A DNA stretch of 64,000 nt, taken from positions 434,001 through 498,000 of the forward strand of contig BDSL01000014.1 in assembly GCA_003116995.1 (NCBI GenBank), read 5' to 3'. Of this stretch, positions 50,301-60,762 are shown piece after piece. The position numbers and the translations under genes are program-made. How positions within the stretch are numbered: position 1 is the stretch's first letter; every line of letters begins with the position of its first letter. The notes below the pieces were generated by a model, which was given only the letters and a program-made list of their open reading frames with translations, was not told the DNA's origin and made no database searches. Origin of the DNA: Yamagishiella unicocca. Its lineage: Eukaryota > Chlorophyta > Chlorophyceae > Chlamydomonadales > Volvocaceae.

Positions 50301-53300
50301 GGGCTCGCTTCACCCTTGCCATGTCGGCTAGCCCTAATCTCTTGGCCTTAGGGTCTAGTCCTGACTGCTACAGGCACCCACTTTCCTACCCACCCAACTT
50401 TCCTTCCGCGAACCCCCAGCCCAACCCCATTCCGTCTCTCCGCCCCGCGCTCCAGCAACACGCAGACATGCCCCTCTTCACCTCCCACCCATGCAGCGTT
50501 CCTTCCTAGGTTCCCAACCCGGCAAGCCACGGTCTCCGGTCGTGGGCTCTCCCCCCTCCTTCCCCCCCCACCCTTGCGGCGCCCCTCCCAGCCGCAGCTC
50601 GCTGCTGCCACAACAACTGCCCCCCACCCAGAAGATGATCCCCTCTTTTGCCGCCCCTGCCTCTCCCCCCGCCCCTCCCTTCCCCGGCCTCCCCCCCCTC
50701 CGGTCTTCCCCGGCCTCCCCCGGCCTCCCCCCCTCCGCACCTTGCTGGCGCCCGTGACCGTCCCTCGCTTGCCCAGGTAGTTGAGCGCCTCCTCCTGCGT
50801 CTGAACCTCCTGCGCCTCCTCCACACTGGCCCTCAGCGCCTCCAGCATGGCAGGATCCGTATCCAGGTCGTACACAATGTGCTCCAGGATATCGCGATCG
50901 GACTGCGCGGCGCAAGTGTGCAGAGGCGGATGTTGCGAGTTGTCCAGGGAGGGGCTGGGAGCCGGCAGTGGCATTCTGCAGCAGCAACATGGGCTCCACC
51001 CCCCCCGCCTTCCAGCCGCCCCAGCACGCCTCCTGCCGTGGCCCCAAACCCATGTACCGAGTCTACACGCCAACGCCCCCGCCTCCGTTCCGTTCACTCG
51101 CCACCCCTCTCTTCTGGACCACCACCTTCATCGCCCTTGGTTTGTCGGCCGTGGATTCGTGGATTGTCCTTTACCCCTTCCCCCACACGGGTCTTCCTCG
51201 AATTCCCCCCACGTACCACGAATCCTAGCGCCCTGAACAGGATGAAGATGGGGAACTCCGCCCGGATGTAGGGGATCTGTGCGCGGATGACACCCGCCGC
51301 GCCCGCCTTCTTGCCCTTGGCCAACATCATGATCGACATGGAGGAGGCGGAGCGAGTGGAACCCTCCACCACGGACCTGGAGGGGGCGGGGGCGTCCGGG
51401 GAAGAGGAGTGGAGGTGGGAGGACAAGACGGGGGAGAGGCAGGGAGAAGCCGAAGGCCAGGGGGAGGCCATCGGGCTTGCACCGTGCCAGTGACTACCCA
51501 TGCCGCTGATTGCCACCCAACCCAGATCAAAACTATGACCCTGCGAACGCCCCACTGCCGCTATGCTCTGCCCGGTCGACATACCAGCTCACTTTCTTTA
51601 TTGCATTTTCGCAGACCTCTGTCCGCCCCTCGCGGACCCGCCCCTCCTCCCCAGCCCCTCGGCGACACCGCCACACCGCCCCGCCTCCTGCTCGCGCCGC
51701 CTACCTAATCTCCGCGCAAAAGGTGTACTTGCTGGGCTGGCTCTTCTTGAACACGTACACGTGGTTGTTGGCCATGCGCTCCTGCGCGATGAGCACCTTC
51801 TCACTGCCGTTGATGATGAAGTAGCCGCCCTGGGGGGGGGAGGAGGTTGGGGGCCGGGGCTTAGCGGAAGCTTAGCGGGAGGCGCCCAGGCTGCAACACG
51901 CCTGACCCGCTCCCAAAGAAACCCAGCCTCAAACTATAGGCTGCCGCTGTTGCCGCTGCTGCAGCTGTTGCCGCTGCTGCAGCTGTTGCCGCTGCTGTTG
52001 CCGCTGCTACTGCCGCACCTGGTCGTAGGGGCACTCTCCCAGGTTGGTCGCCTCCTGCTCCGTGGACGCCTCGTGCAGGTTGCAGCGCTCCGACTTGAGC
52101 ATGATCGGGACCTGGGGGCACCGGGCAGACCGGGGAGGGGGAGGAGCAGCGATAAGGGCTGCGGTCCCTCCAGGCAACCCAGCCCAGATGACGCGCAGGT
52201 GCTGAGTGCGGTCCCCCCGCGGCACCAGGCGGTCAGGAGGTCAGGCGGATCATCCCCCGGGATCTGGAGGGTGAGGAGCCACCCCGTTGCGCGCCACCCT
52301 GAGGCGGGCATGGAAGCAAGGGGCCAGGCGCCAACCGCTGGACAAGGCGCCGGTGGCGGCCCACCTTCGCCCCCCCCCACGTGCACTGGCTGCCATGGAC
52401 TAGTCCGGCTCGTGCGCCACCCGCCTCCCGTTGAAAGGATCACAACCCGCGCATCGCATCTTCTCGGCCCAGCGGGGGAGAATGTCCCTTCCAATCCACC
52501 GCCCACCGCGCGTTTGTACGGTGCACGACAGAGGAACCACGTGAGGCAGGCTCAGTGCCGCCGTGTGCCAGCCATTTCACGTCCCGTGCTGCAAGGAAGT
52601 GGTGGCAGCATGTCGTGTCCCTCCAGGGGGGGCCGTTGGGACTGTCAGGAGGCGGATCTGTCCCCGTCACCTCCCCCACCGCCGCCAATACACCGACTCG
52701 ACCCAGAGAACGCCTTCGACCCAGATGACGCAAAGGCAATTACACTCCTGTCTTGCTGGGGCCGGGCTTCCTCGTCCTTTCCGTCCTTCGCCGTGAGGCA
52801 CGTGGAGCGCCTCTTCAAGACGCCGACGCACCAGAGCCTCGCAGATCAGGCCAACGCGCACATGGAATGGTAGCGTGCGGACGGCGCCAACGCCTCAGCA
52901 CTCGAAGCGGGAACGCGGGCTCCGACGTGCCTCAACACAACGACCCCAGTTGCGTGTCGATGCGTGCAAATAGCACCCGCCCCGCGAGCTCTGCTCTGCG
53001 AGAGTGCGGCGGGCCCCAGTCCCGGCAGCCTTCGCGGTCCTTACCTTGCCCAAATGCACGTGCGAGAACGTCTCCTGCTTCTCCTCCACCGTGTCATCAG
53101 CCAGCCGCGTGTACTCCGTCTTCGTGACGTCCACGTACAGTGGCGCGCAGTAGCTGCGCAGGACGGGACAGATGTTTCCGGAACCGGTCACGGTCCACAG
53201 CTGGCGAACGCTAGTGGGCGCCCGGGCGTGTATTGTACGGCTACTCACGAGAAGCCTCGTATGGAACTCGGCGGGAGGGTTGTGGAACCCCTATTCCCCA

Positions 53301-53839
53301 CCGGCAGTGCGACGGCTGGATGCGGTGTCGCCCGTCCACTTCCCCCAAACCATACCCACGGTCAGCAAGCTCACGTCTGATGCTCACGCGGGCGCATCAG
53401 TTGCCCAACCTATACCCTGAGTTCTTGGGCGTGCAAGCCCTCGAAGATTGCCTGGGTCTCGCTGCACCAATTTAACCTACGTGAGGTTGCGGAGGCGCGC
53501 CTCCTTGGGGAAGAGTACCACTGACTCGCCATCCTGCTCGGTGATCTGGGGCCTGCTAAGGTACACCTGGCCGAATTTGATAATGTATTCCTTCTCCTCA
53601 GCCGCCTCCACGCCCGGCAGATGCTGAGATTCAGGCTTTATGACGATTTCGGGCGTTTCATCGATGATTTCCTGGATTGTGACGTTGACAAACTCGTTGA
53701 ACGAGTCTAGCTGCTGACGCACAAGGCCTTTATCGTCGAAGAACGCTGTAATGACGTTCCACGAGTCTTCTTGCACAATCTCGTCGTCCCCCTCCTCCTC
53801 CTGAGCAACTTCCATGTGGTCCTCATCCGCCCCGTACAT
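41338..53839 (-). CDS. RPB2: RNA polymerase II second-largest subunit RPB2, 25 exons, 1184 aa
   Basis: Exons in gene order: 53839-53481, 53153-53045, 52111-52019, 51829-51705, 51376-51217, 50902-50741, 50189-50074, 49692-49539, 49097-48974, 48575-48369, 48139-48042, 47632-47534, 47147-46954, 46633-46438, 46030-45965, 45690-45609, 45073-44952, 44479-44356, 44142-44003, 43758-43687, 43309-43136, 42944-42897, 42573-42335, 41895-41706, 41439-41338. All phases agree; the length fits the family (about 1170-1220). With RPB1 it forms the catalytic core that makes mRNA in the nucleus. Conserved blocks in order: [112 protein letters not shown] and [14 protein letters not shown]. Oddity: the C-terminal zinc site reads HVCERSG and [12 protein letters not shown], so three of four cysteines are missing. 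The 24 introns contain many introner-like repeats and minisatellites. Confidence 0.98.
43545..43655 (+). repeat. CCCCT microsatellite (RPB2 intron 20)
   Basis: Repeated CCCCTCCCCTCCGCTCCGCT, on the gene strand a G/A tract. A family B-like terminus, GCGTAACTGGTTTTTATGCC, lies immediately beside it at about 43534-43553. Confidence 0.75.
44788..44860 (+). mobile_element. Family C introner-like repeat (RPB2 intron 17)
   Basis: Reads TTGGACCACAATTATCATCG, then CCTTTGGTTTGTCGACCGTG, then TATTCACGGATCTTATATAC. It aligns along its length with 51115-51172 and with the reverse complement of 57888-57952. The side carrying the outer end faces the donor of this intron. Confidence 0.75.
47195..47292 (+). 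mobile_element. Family B introner-like repeat (RPB2 intron 12, acceptor side)
   Basis: AAAAAACACCGTTTACGCGA, then CAGGATAGTTGGCGCATGG, then GTTTTTGTGGGCGCATGCTG and GAGCACTGGG. Very similar to 17075-17165, which lies in an unrelated gene. The element reaches to about 50 nt from the acceptor, the rest being a C-rich tract on the gene strand. Confidence 0.88.
47355..47428 (+). mobile_element. Family A introner-like repeat (RPB2 intron 12)
   Basis: GAGGGAAACCCGTGGATGTC, then CGAAAAACTGTTTGAAACAG, then GAGATGCATGCTGGAGAACT. It lies in the same intron and same orientation as the family B copy at 47195, with another family B-like terminus (GGTTACGCGACATAGG) between them. Confidence 0.85.
47645..47675 (+). 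mobile_element. Family B terminus (RPB2 intron 11, acceptor side)
   Basis: GGCGGCATAAGGACCGGTTA then CACAAAGGG. On the gene strand this lies within about 15-40 nt of the acceptor before exon 12. Confidence 0.6.
48173..48334. mobile_element. Introner-like element with inverted termini at both ends, spanning RPB2 intron 10
   Basis: The intron is 48140-48368 (229 nt). Its + strand left side has GGTTTCGAGGAAGGCCCGTGG (48174-48194) and its right side CCCACGGGTTTTCCTTGCACC (48313-48333). These are imperfect inverted copies of the family A outer terminus, about 33 nt from the acceptor and 34 nt from the donor. The interior has GAGAAAAAAACCGTTTAGAG, the family A core. Almost the whole intron is therefore one element. 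Confidence 0.75.
48605..48815 (+). repeat. 12-bp minisatellite (RPB2 intron 9)
   Basis: About 17 copies of GGGAGGGGTGTA with GGGAGGTGTGTA and GGGAAGGGGTGTA variants. It opens artefactual frames on both strands. Confidence 0.9.
51115..51212 (+). mobile_element. Family C introner-like repeat ending in a family A terminus (RPB2 intron 5, donor side)
   Basis: GGACCACCACCTTCATCGCC, then CTTGGTTTGTCGGCCGTGGA, then TTCGTGGATTGTCC, and finally ACACGGGTCTTCCTCGAATT. The last part equals the family A outer end and lies next to the donor at 51216. It links families A and C. Confidence 0.8.
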
Positions 53840-54268
53840 GCTGCCTCACGCCTCTGCAGCTCGCTGACCGGCAGAGCGGGTCCTGCGGGGCTGCGGGGCA
53901 AAGAAGCGGGTGCCCGCCGACCCCGCCGCTATGCGCTTCTCGCTGCTCCTCAGATGCAATATACAGTAACACAACTGATGTTAGGTTGTGAAGTGTTTAC
54001 AGCAGGGCTGAGCCCCTTTGGTTACAAACTACAAACTTCCGGGCGTCTCCGTAAGGAAGCAATAATAGGAAATACTGGATCTATTAGACGTGGATTAACA
54101 AAACGTTTATGACACTTAGTTAATGTCCTTATTGCCGTGTTTCATTTACTGAACAATGTCTCTCGTTGGCGCGCATAGCGGCAGAGGGGGTTCCCCGGTG
54201 ACTAGTACTATTCACAATTATCATATAGAAACGTTGAAATGATGTGATCAAACCCGCATACCGGTAGC
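53840..54268. promoter_or_regulatory. Bidirectional promoter region, RPB2 / M3 peptidase
   Basis: Only 429 bp separate the two divergent start codons. The central part (53950-54250) is AT-rich compared with the genes. No defined motif is claimed. Confidence 0.6.
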
Positions 54269-57200
54269 ATGTTGGTCGCCCCCGTCGCCTACTCGGCGAC
54301 CTATCTGCTCCAACCAGCTTCGCAAGTCATCGGCCCCCATGCCAGCTTAGCCGCAGCAGGGTATGCCCTTTCGTCTTATCGATCGCGCCCGCTGGCGGCG
54401 AGTCGGCGTCTTCTTGGGGTCCACGCGGCGAGAGGTCCGCGACAGCGGAATGAGCTTGCCTGCAGCCAAGTATGCGGTAACACTTCCGGTGACATCATTA
54501 AACACGTTACTATCACCGCGGCACAAATTGAACGCTTGGTCAATTCAATTAATGGTACCAGCGCCAACGACGACAGTAACGCCAACAGCAACTTTGCACT
54601 TGATGGCCCCGCCGCGGACCACGAGCGGGCCCGCCGGCTGTGGCCGGACCTGCTGACCCACATCGACGCCCTTGCAGCATCCGTATCAGACGTCCGAGCC
54701 TGCGCGGCGATGGTGCAGCAGTACAGCCACTCCCGCGAGGAACTCACGGCAGTGGTGCAGCTGCTCGCGCACATTGCATCCTTCGAGGACGCAGTTTTGA
54801 CGTGCCCGCGCACCTACAGCGCACTCCGACCACCGCCGCCAACAACAACTGCCGGCGGCGGCGCTGGGGCCATGATGGTGACCGGCAAACGGCTGGCCGG
54901 AGGCGCCGCGGCGAACGTGGGGCGTTCTGAAGCCCCTGACGGACACACAGAAGACGACCTCTGCCTGCGGCTATTCGCGGCGCTCGGTCCACGTTTTGTG
55001 CGCGAGGGCTACCACCCGAGCGACCCACATGCCTACTCCGTCGCTCTCAGTCGAGCAGATAAGGAGGCCTTGCTAGCGGACGCGAGACGCCAGGAGAAGC
55101 TGGTGCTGGCGGCGCTAGGCCAGTTGCTGGGCTCTGGCGGCGGCCCACGTGGCGACCGATATGACAAGGGGGGTGGCAGCGGCACCGATGAACTCGGCGA
55201 CGCGGGCGGCCGAGGAGCAGGCATTCGCGGGGGCAGCGGTGGAGGCGCCGCAGCGCCGCCCGCGTGGATGGTAGAGTCGGGGCTGCCGCCGCCTGCGCAG
55301 GGCCCAGCTGCGGCAACGGCGGGGTCGCTGTCGTACGATTGGCCGTCGTACGAGCTCACGGCCGAGGAGCTCGACGAAGATACCGTGCTGGCGGTGGTGG
55401 CGGCGGCGCAGTGGCGGCGGCCGATCCGCGGCGGCGGCGGCAGTGGCCCGGGGCACCGGGCTTCGGGCGGCCCTCTGCTGCTAACGTTGGACACATGCGC
55501 TGCGCTCCTGCAGCGCCATCCGGATCCGGTGCTGCGGCAGCAGGTGGGTGAGGGGTGGCGAGAAGACCCTGTTACATAGGAGACGGACGACAGGAACTAG
55601 CCGGCGAATAGTTGGGGTGGTGAGGGGAGGGGCAGCAGGTGGGTCAGGCTCCTTCGGGCGGGCCGAGCAGGCATACAGGTTTGCTACAATGCGTACGGCG
55701 CAGGCAAGGCATACGGATACTTCACATGCTAAGAAGGCTGTGAGGTATTTCGGATTGGGTCGTGTAGTCCCGTCACAACAGTGCATACCTGGGGCGACGG
55801 TGGGCTGCGTAGGTCAACAAGACACTGGCAGGCCCCACCCTCTCGCCTCGGCAGGTGTACGACGAGGGGCTGGCGCCCCTGGCGGCCGCCGCTCTGGGCC
55901 TTATGCAGCAGCTGCGCGACCTGCGCGCCCAGCAGGCTTCGCTGTACGGTCTGCACGACAGCAGCACGAACGGTGCAGCGCCCGCGTCCACCGCTGAGTT
56001 GTACGGCGGCGCCCCCGCCACGGGCGGTGGCTACGCGGGCCTTGTGCACATGGACACGCTGGCCCGCGACGGCCGCGCGGCGGCGGCCTTCCTGACGTCG
56101 CTGGCGGAGGCTCTGCAGCCGCTGGTTTCGGAGCAGGTGAAGTGGCGGGCGGAGAGCAGTGGCCAGCGGCCTCGTATGTGCTGCAGCCGCGATCCTGATC
56201 ACAGCATCTTCATTCCGGTACGCACCAACCCTGTATCCCCTCATGCCCAGCACGTCGATGTGCTGCTGGTTTTGCGACGGGGGCTGCCGTAACACCCAGC
56301 TCGTTCGCGACTCCCGGGAACTGCAGACTGCTCGCCTTCGGGCCGAATCCACACGCGCGTCTCTGGCGGCCGACGCTGGCAGCTTCGAGTACCTGATGCG
56401 GCTCCAAGCCTGGGGCCCTCGCCCCGGTGATGGCCAGGGCACTAGCGGCAGCAGCAGCAGCAGCAGCATCCTTGCTGACGCCGGCGGTGCCAGCGACGAC
56501 GTCGCCTACCCCGACGCCGCCTCGCCGTACCTTCAGGACTTCAGCGCACTGATGCGGGGGGTGTCCAACTGGCTCCGGGATTTCATGGGCCTGCAGCTGC
56601 TGCGGCCCTGCTCCCCCAACAACGCGCCTGACGCGCTGGATAAAGGGCACCGGCTGCGGCAGGACACCGGCTCCGACGCCTGGGACGACCCCAGCGGTGG
56701 CTGCAACGAGGACCCGGACAACGCGGCGGCGACGGCTGTGCCGTACGACGTTGACGTCATGCTGCGTGACCTGGAACTGCACGGTGGACGCAGCGGCGAT
56801 GGTGGGGGGGGAGGCGGCGCGGCATTGGGGCCTCGCGCCATGGTGCTGGCGGCGGTGCGTGAGGCGGCAGCGCGTGAGCCTGAGCGCTTCCTCGCATATC
56901 GGCTGGAGGAGGAGGGCGAGGCGGAGGGCGATGGGGTGGGTGGGCCCATCGGCCGGCGGAACACCGAAGGGGAAACTGCGGCAGCTGCAGCTGCAGCCTC
57001 CACCGCGTCGCTGGAAGGGCTCCGTAACGAGCCTGGCGGGTCAACCGTGGCGGCTCGGTGGCTGCTTATCGATCGCCGCGGAGGTTTCGGCACCCGGTAC
57101 CTGCTGCCGCCGGTGCATGCCCCCTGCGGCTCCGGACCGGTGGCGCCCGGAGCGCAAGAGGCGGAACAGCCGCGTCGGGAGGAGGCGCCAGTGGTCGCGG

Positions 57201-60095
57201 CGGTCGTGGTGGGGCTGCAGTCCGGTTGCGCGGCTGGTGGCCATGGCCCGGCGCACGGGGGCGACGCCGAGGGCGCCTTGCTGACCCGTGGGTCGGAGTT
57301 TTTGGTCTGGGAGCTGCTCCACGAGATCGGCCACGCGCTGCATTTCCTGCTGGCGGCAGCGCCGCCGCCGCCGTCGCCGTCGCCGCCGCAGCCTGAGGCG
57401 CCGCAGTCTGAGGCGCGGATGTCGCCCGGGAACGACAGGGCTGGCGCCGCGAGGCCGGGATTGCGAGCACCGCGAGGCGGCGCACTCGCCGGGTCCGGGG
57501 GAGCACAACAGGTGCAACCGCCTCTGCGACAGCTGCGCCAATCACTTTTGCCGTACCAACTGCCCCTGGAGCTGGTGGAGCTGAGCTCGTCCTTCCTGGA
57601 GCGCGCGGCGGCTGAGGCCGAGGTGGTGCACGTGATGCTGTCCGAGTGCAGGTGGGGTGGCATGAAAACCGGTTACGCGACACGGATAGGATAGCTGGCG
57701 CGTTGTCTTCGGACATGGGGCGGGGTGGGGTGCAAGGAGTCCGTGGTTGACGTCCCAGGGCGCGCGCCGAGGAAGCCCGGCGGATGGGAGGGGGGGCCCG
57801 GGGCTCGGGGGCCCCGGGGCTCGGGGGGCTCGGGGGGTCCGGGCACTGTGAAGGCGGGGCTCAACCAGGGGCCATCAGGGATGGGGGTTTTGATAAGAGA
57901 ATCCACGAATCCACGGCCGACAAACCGAGGGCGGTGAATGTGATGGTCCAGCGTGTTGAAGTGGCGCTGGTCGAAGGTAGAGGCTGCCCGTCGATGAGTA
58001 GTGTTGAAGTTCCGGCCCCTAGGCAAGTAGCCCGACATGTAAGTGCCGAGGGCGGAGTGCCTGTGCTAGGCTCGCCTAGCACCTACGGTATCTAGTAAGC
58101 ATTTTCGCGTTGGGCGCGCTGGCGGTGCGCCAGCCAGAGGTCTGTGAGCTTGCCAACGTCCTTGGGCTGCATCGCAGGCACGTCATAACGGGCGGGCCGG
58201 CACCGCCAGACGTGTGCGCCGCGCTGGCTCGTGCCGTACGGTCGTCGCACTACAGCCCCATAAGCGTGCAAATACAGGTGAGCTGGTGGGGGCCGAGCGT
58301 CACGGCACTCAGCTCACCGCCCCGCACTGGACGCACAAGCACCACTATCCTGATGTGTCGGCGTGCCTGTGCGCCTGTTGCTACTGCTGTGATCCTTCGA
58401 CGAGACTGCCCTACCGGCGATGTGAAAGGGAGCTCGTGCATGGGCTCATCTACTGGCCCTGCAGGCGAGTCGAGCCAGGGCTCACGGCGGTACCCGCAGG
58501 CTTGTGGTGCATCCCCGGTAGCACCCGGAGCTACCGCACCCAGCTGAACGCCTAGGGCCGGCTGGGGTCCGGAACCTGAGCGCCACAACGGCACACATTG
58601 TCACATCACACTACATACGGTACACACATATGGTACATCGTACCATATCTGGACCACCGCCGCGGGCGATTGCGGCGCGCCCCAACCGGCCTCACATCCA
58701 GGCGCCTTCCCCCTTCCCTAGGCCTTCTCCTCCGCCTCCTGTGTCGTGTAAATCGGCTTTCTCGTCATCCCTCTCCCTGCAGGTGCTCTCGTCGCTTCTT
58801 GACCAGCTCCTTGCCATGTCGCCTCGCAAATCGCCCGACATGGCGAGGCGCCTGTGGCCACAGCTCATTGCCAACTTCGCGCCGTCGCTGCCCGTCGACT
58901 ACACCGTACAGCAGGTTGGAGGGGTTGCGAGGAAGGCCCGTGGATGCGAGGAAAACCGTTTAGAACAGACATTTAGGACAGCAGGCTGGGGTGGGGTGGG
59001 GTGAGAGAAAATCCGTACAGCAGTTTGGGGGGGAAGGGCGCGTGCATGGGGTAGGGTCTAGAATAGGGTCTAGAACGCCATAGGGTCTAGAACGCCATAG
59101 GGTCTAGAACGCCCCTCCACGCTGCCAACCTATCGTTCTCCTCGCTCCTGAAACTGCCGCGCCCCTCGCCCGCTGCTGGACCTTCTTCTGCAAGCTAGTG
59201 CTGCCTCCTGCCCGATGTTGGACCGGTGGTTTTCTCCTATCCTCCGCTGTCGGCGTCCCGCTGCTGTGCTCCTCCGCAGCTGCACTCGATATCCCGCATC
59301 GCCGCGGCGTCGGGCCAGGGCTACTCGTATGTGACGGCGGCCTACCTGGCGGATGAGCTTTGGAGCGCATGTGGGTTCCCCGGGGACATGGAACGGCGGC
59401 AGCAGCAGCCAAAGCCGGAGCGGCAGCGGGAGCGAAAGCAGCAACAGCAGCAGCAGCAGCAGCAGCTGGGGATGGAGATGGGGATGGAGATGGGGATGGA
59501 GATGGGGATGGGAGCGGCAGCTGCGGGCACTGCTCAGCGCGCTGCTGCTTCAAACGTCGCCGGTGCTAGTCTGGATGTAGTGGGAAGCGGCTCGGGCTCG
59601 GCTGATGGAGACGCTGGGCTTGATGTGGGGCTTGTGCAGCGGAGCCGTGGGCACGGGGGAGGCGTGGGCGGTGCGGCTGATGTGGCCGGGGGCACCAGCA
59701 AGAGCACGAGCTCGGGGGCAGCCCCAGGCGGTTTCACCACGGATGCAAGTCGCGGCCAGCGCGGGAGACTGGTCCGGCGGTGGCTGTTCGAGCGGGACGC
59801 ATCAGAGCCCCCGATGACCCTACTTTCGCGGCTGCTGGGCGAGATGCATGCCGCGGTGGTGACGGTGAACGGCGCTGCGGACCCCGAGGGCGAAACAACA
59901 GGCGAGGCAGCGTCGCGCAGGCGGGAGCGGGGTGGCGTGCAGGAGCGGGGTGGCGTGCAGGATCTGGGCGGGACGCCGCCGCCGCCGCCGAGCCCCCTGC
60001 CGTTGATTCGCGTTGCGGGCGGCGGATGCGTGCCGAGGGTGTGCACTTCACGCGTTCGGCGGTGGACTGGGGCGTTCTTCCGCCGGAGATTGTGA
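54269..60095 (+). CDS. M3-family zinc metallopeptidase, mitochondrial intermediate peptidase-like, 6 exons, 1318 aa
   Basis: Exons 54269-55543, 55855-56136, 56300-57651, 58178-58277, 58783-58914, 59280-60095; phases agree. The first ~60 residues (MLVAPVAYSATYLL..., Arg/Ala/Ser-rich) look like an organelle presequence. The N-terminal part (LWPDLLTHIDALAASVSDVR and following) resembles the helical start of mitochondrial intermediate peptidase. The zinc motif HEIGHALH is at 860-867; the third ligand is probably Glu946 in PLELVELSSSFLE. The substrate-side block HSISRIAAASGQGYSYVTAAYLADELW corresponds to the GYSYL region of M3 enzymes. Activity is removal of short N-terminal peptides or oligopeptide breakdown. 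Low-complexity Gly/Ala/Pro inserts make it nearly twice the family length, including one of about 55 residues between the zinc ligands. The last ~230 residues contain poly-Gln and (MEMG) repeats; the C-terminal border is the weakest part of the model. Confidence 0.85.
57655..57720 (+). mobile_element. Family B introner-like repeat (M3 intron 3, donor side)
   Basis: The donor is at 57652 and the intron opens GTGGGGTGGCATGAAAACCG, then GTTACGCGACACGGATAGG, then ATAGCTGGCGCG. The element outer end therefore begins about 6 nt inside the intron. Confidence 0.85.
57885..57955 (-). mobile_element. Family C introner-like repeat (M3 intron 3)
   Basis: AAGAGAATCCACGAATCCAC, then GGCCGACAAACCGAGGGCGG, then TGAATGTGATGGTCC. 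Reverse complement of 51115-51172. Confidence 0.8.
58925..58990 (+). mobile_element. Family A introner-like repeat (M3 intron 5, donor side)
   Basis: GTTGCGAGGAAGGCCCGTGG, then ATGCGAGGAAAACCGTTTAG, then AACAGACATTTAGGACAGCA. It starts about 10 nt after the donor at 58915. Confidence 0.85.
59050..59113 (+). repeat. 21-bp tandem repeat (M3 intron 5)
   Basis: Copies of TAGGGTCTAGAACGCCA, three to four units, each carrying a TCTAGA palindrome. Confidence 0.8.
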
Positions 60096-60147
60096 GGTCC
60101 TGTGGCTAAAGGCGCTGGCCCTTCAGACGAGGGGGCGTCCGCGGCTG

Positions 60148-60310
60148 TCATGTTTTAGCGCCAGTGGCTGTCATGTTTTAGCGCCAGTGGCTGTCATGTT
60201 TTGGCGCCAGCAGCTGTCATGTTTTAGCGCTAGTGGCTGTCATGTTTTGGCGCCAGCAGCTGTCATGTTTTAGCGCTAGTGGCTGTCATGTTTTGGCGCC
60301 AGCAGCTGTC
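60148..60310 (+). repeat. 23-bp tandem repeat, seven copies, downstream of the M3 peptidase
   Basis: Unit GGCTGTCATGTTTTAGCGCC then AGT, with alternating TTTTAG/TTTTGG and GCGCC/GCGCT variants. It begins about 50 nt after the proposed stop and so probably lies in the 3' UTR. Confidence 0.9.
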
Positions 60311-60762
60311 TGCGCGACGCGTCCTGCAGCGTGCCCTGGAGCTGAAGCTGCCGGGTGATGCGTAGAGGGAGGGAAGCGTTGCTGCAGTATCCTTCTACAA
60401 CACGGGTCCGCAGCACGCACGTTTGTTGTGCTTCCAGGACTGGTCTTGCCCGCGCATTCGTGCCAATCAACACCAGCGCCCCCCGCGGCAGTCCGGGAAT
60501 TCAAACGTCCGTCAACACACGACGTCCGACCCCCCGGGTCACTTGCACCCGTACCACCCCAATCAGTCCAACAGCACCAGCGCCGCCGGTACTTGAAGCC
60601 GCCTGGACCCGCCTCCCTAGCTACCCGAGAACCCGACGAATACCGCAACGCAAGCCCCCCTAATTTCGGCTACAGGAGCTGCGCGTCTGCCTTGGAACCA
60701 CCACTACGCCGATGATGGCGTTCTCACAGGGGGGGGACACCAGCTGCGTGGCCCCAGTAAGG
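60311..60762. other. Convergent intergenic region, no gene seen
   Basis: Between the ends of the M3 peptidase and DnaJ-like genes. Nothing recognisable beyond UTR-like sequence. Confidence 0.4.

Noticed and set aside
41338..53839. RPB2 as a pseudogene because of its altered zinc region
   Set aside because: All 25 exons keep frame and splice sites, and the other conserved blocks are intact; a decayed copy would show stops or frameshifts.
60148..60310. CRISPR-like regular repeat
   Set aside because: Units are contiguous 23-mers without spacers in a eukaryotic context; a simple tandem repeat.
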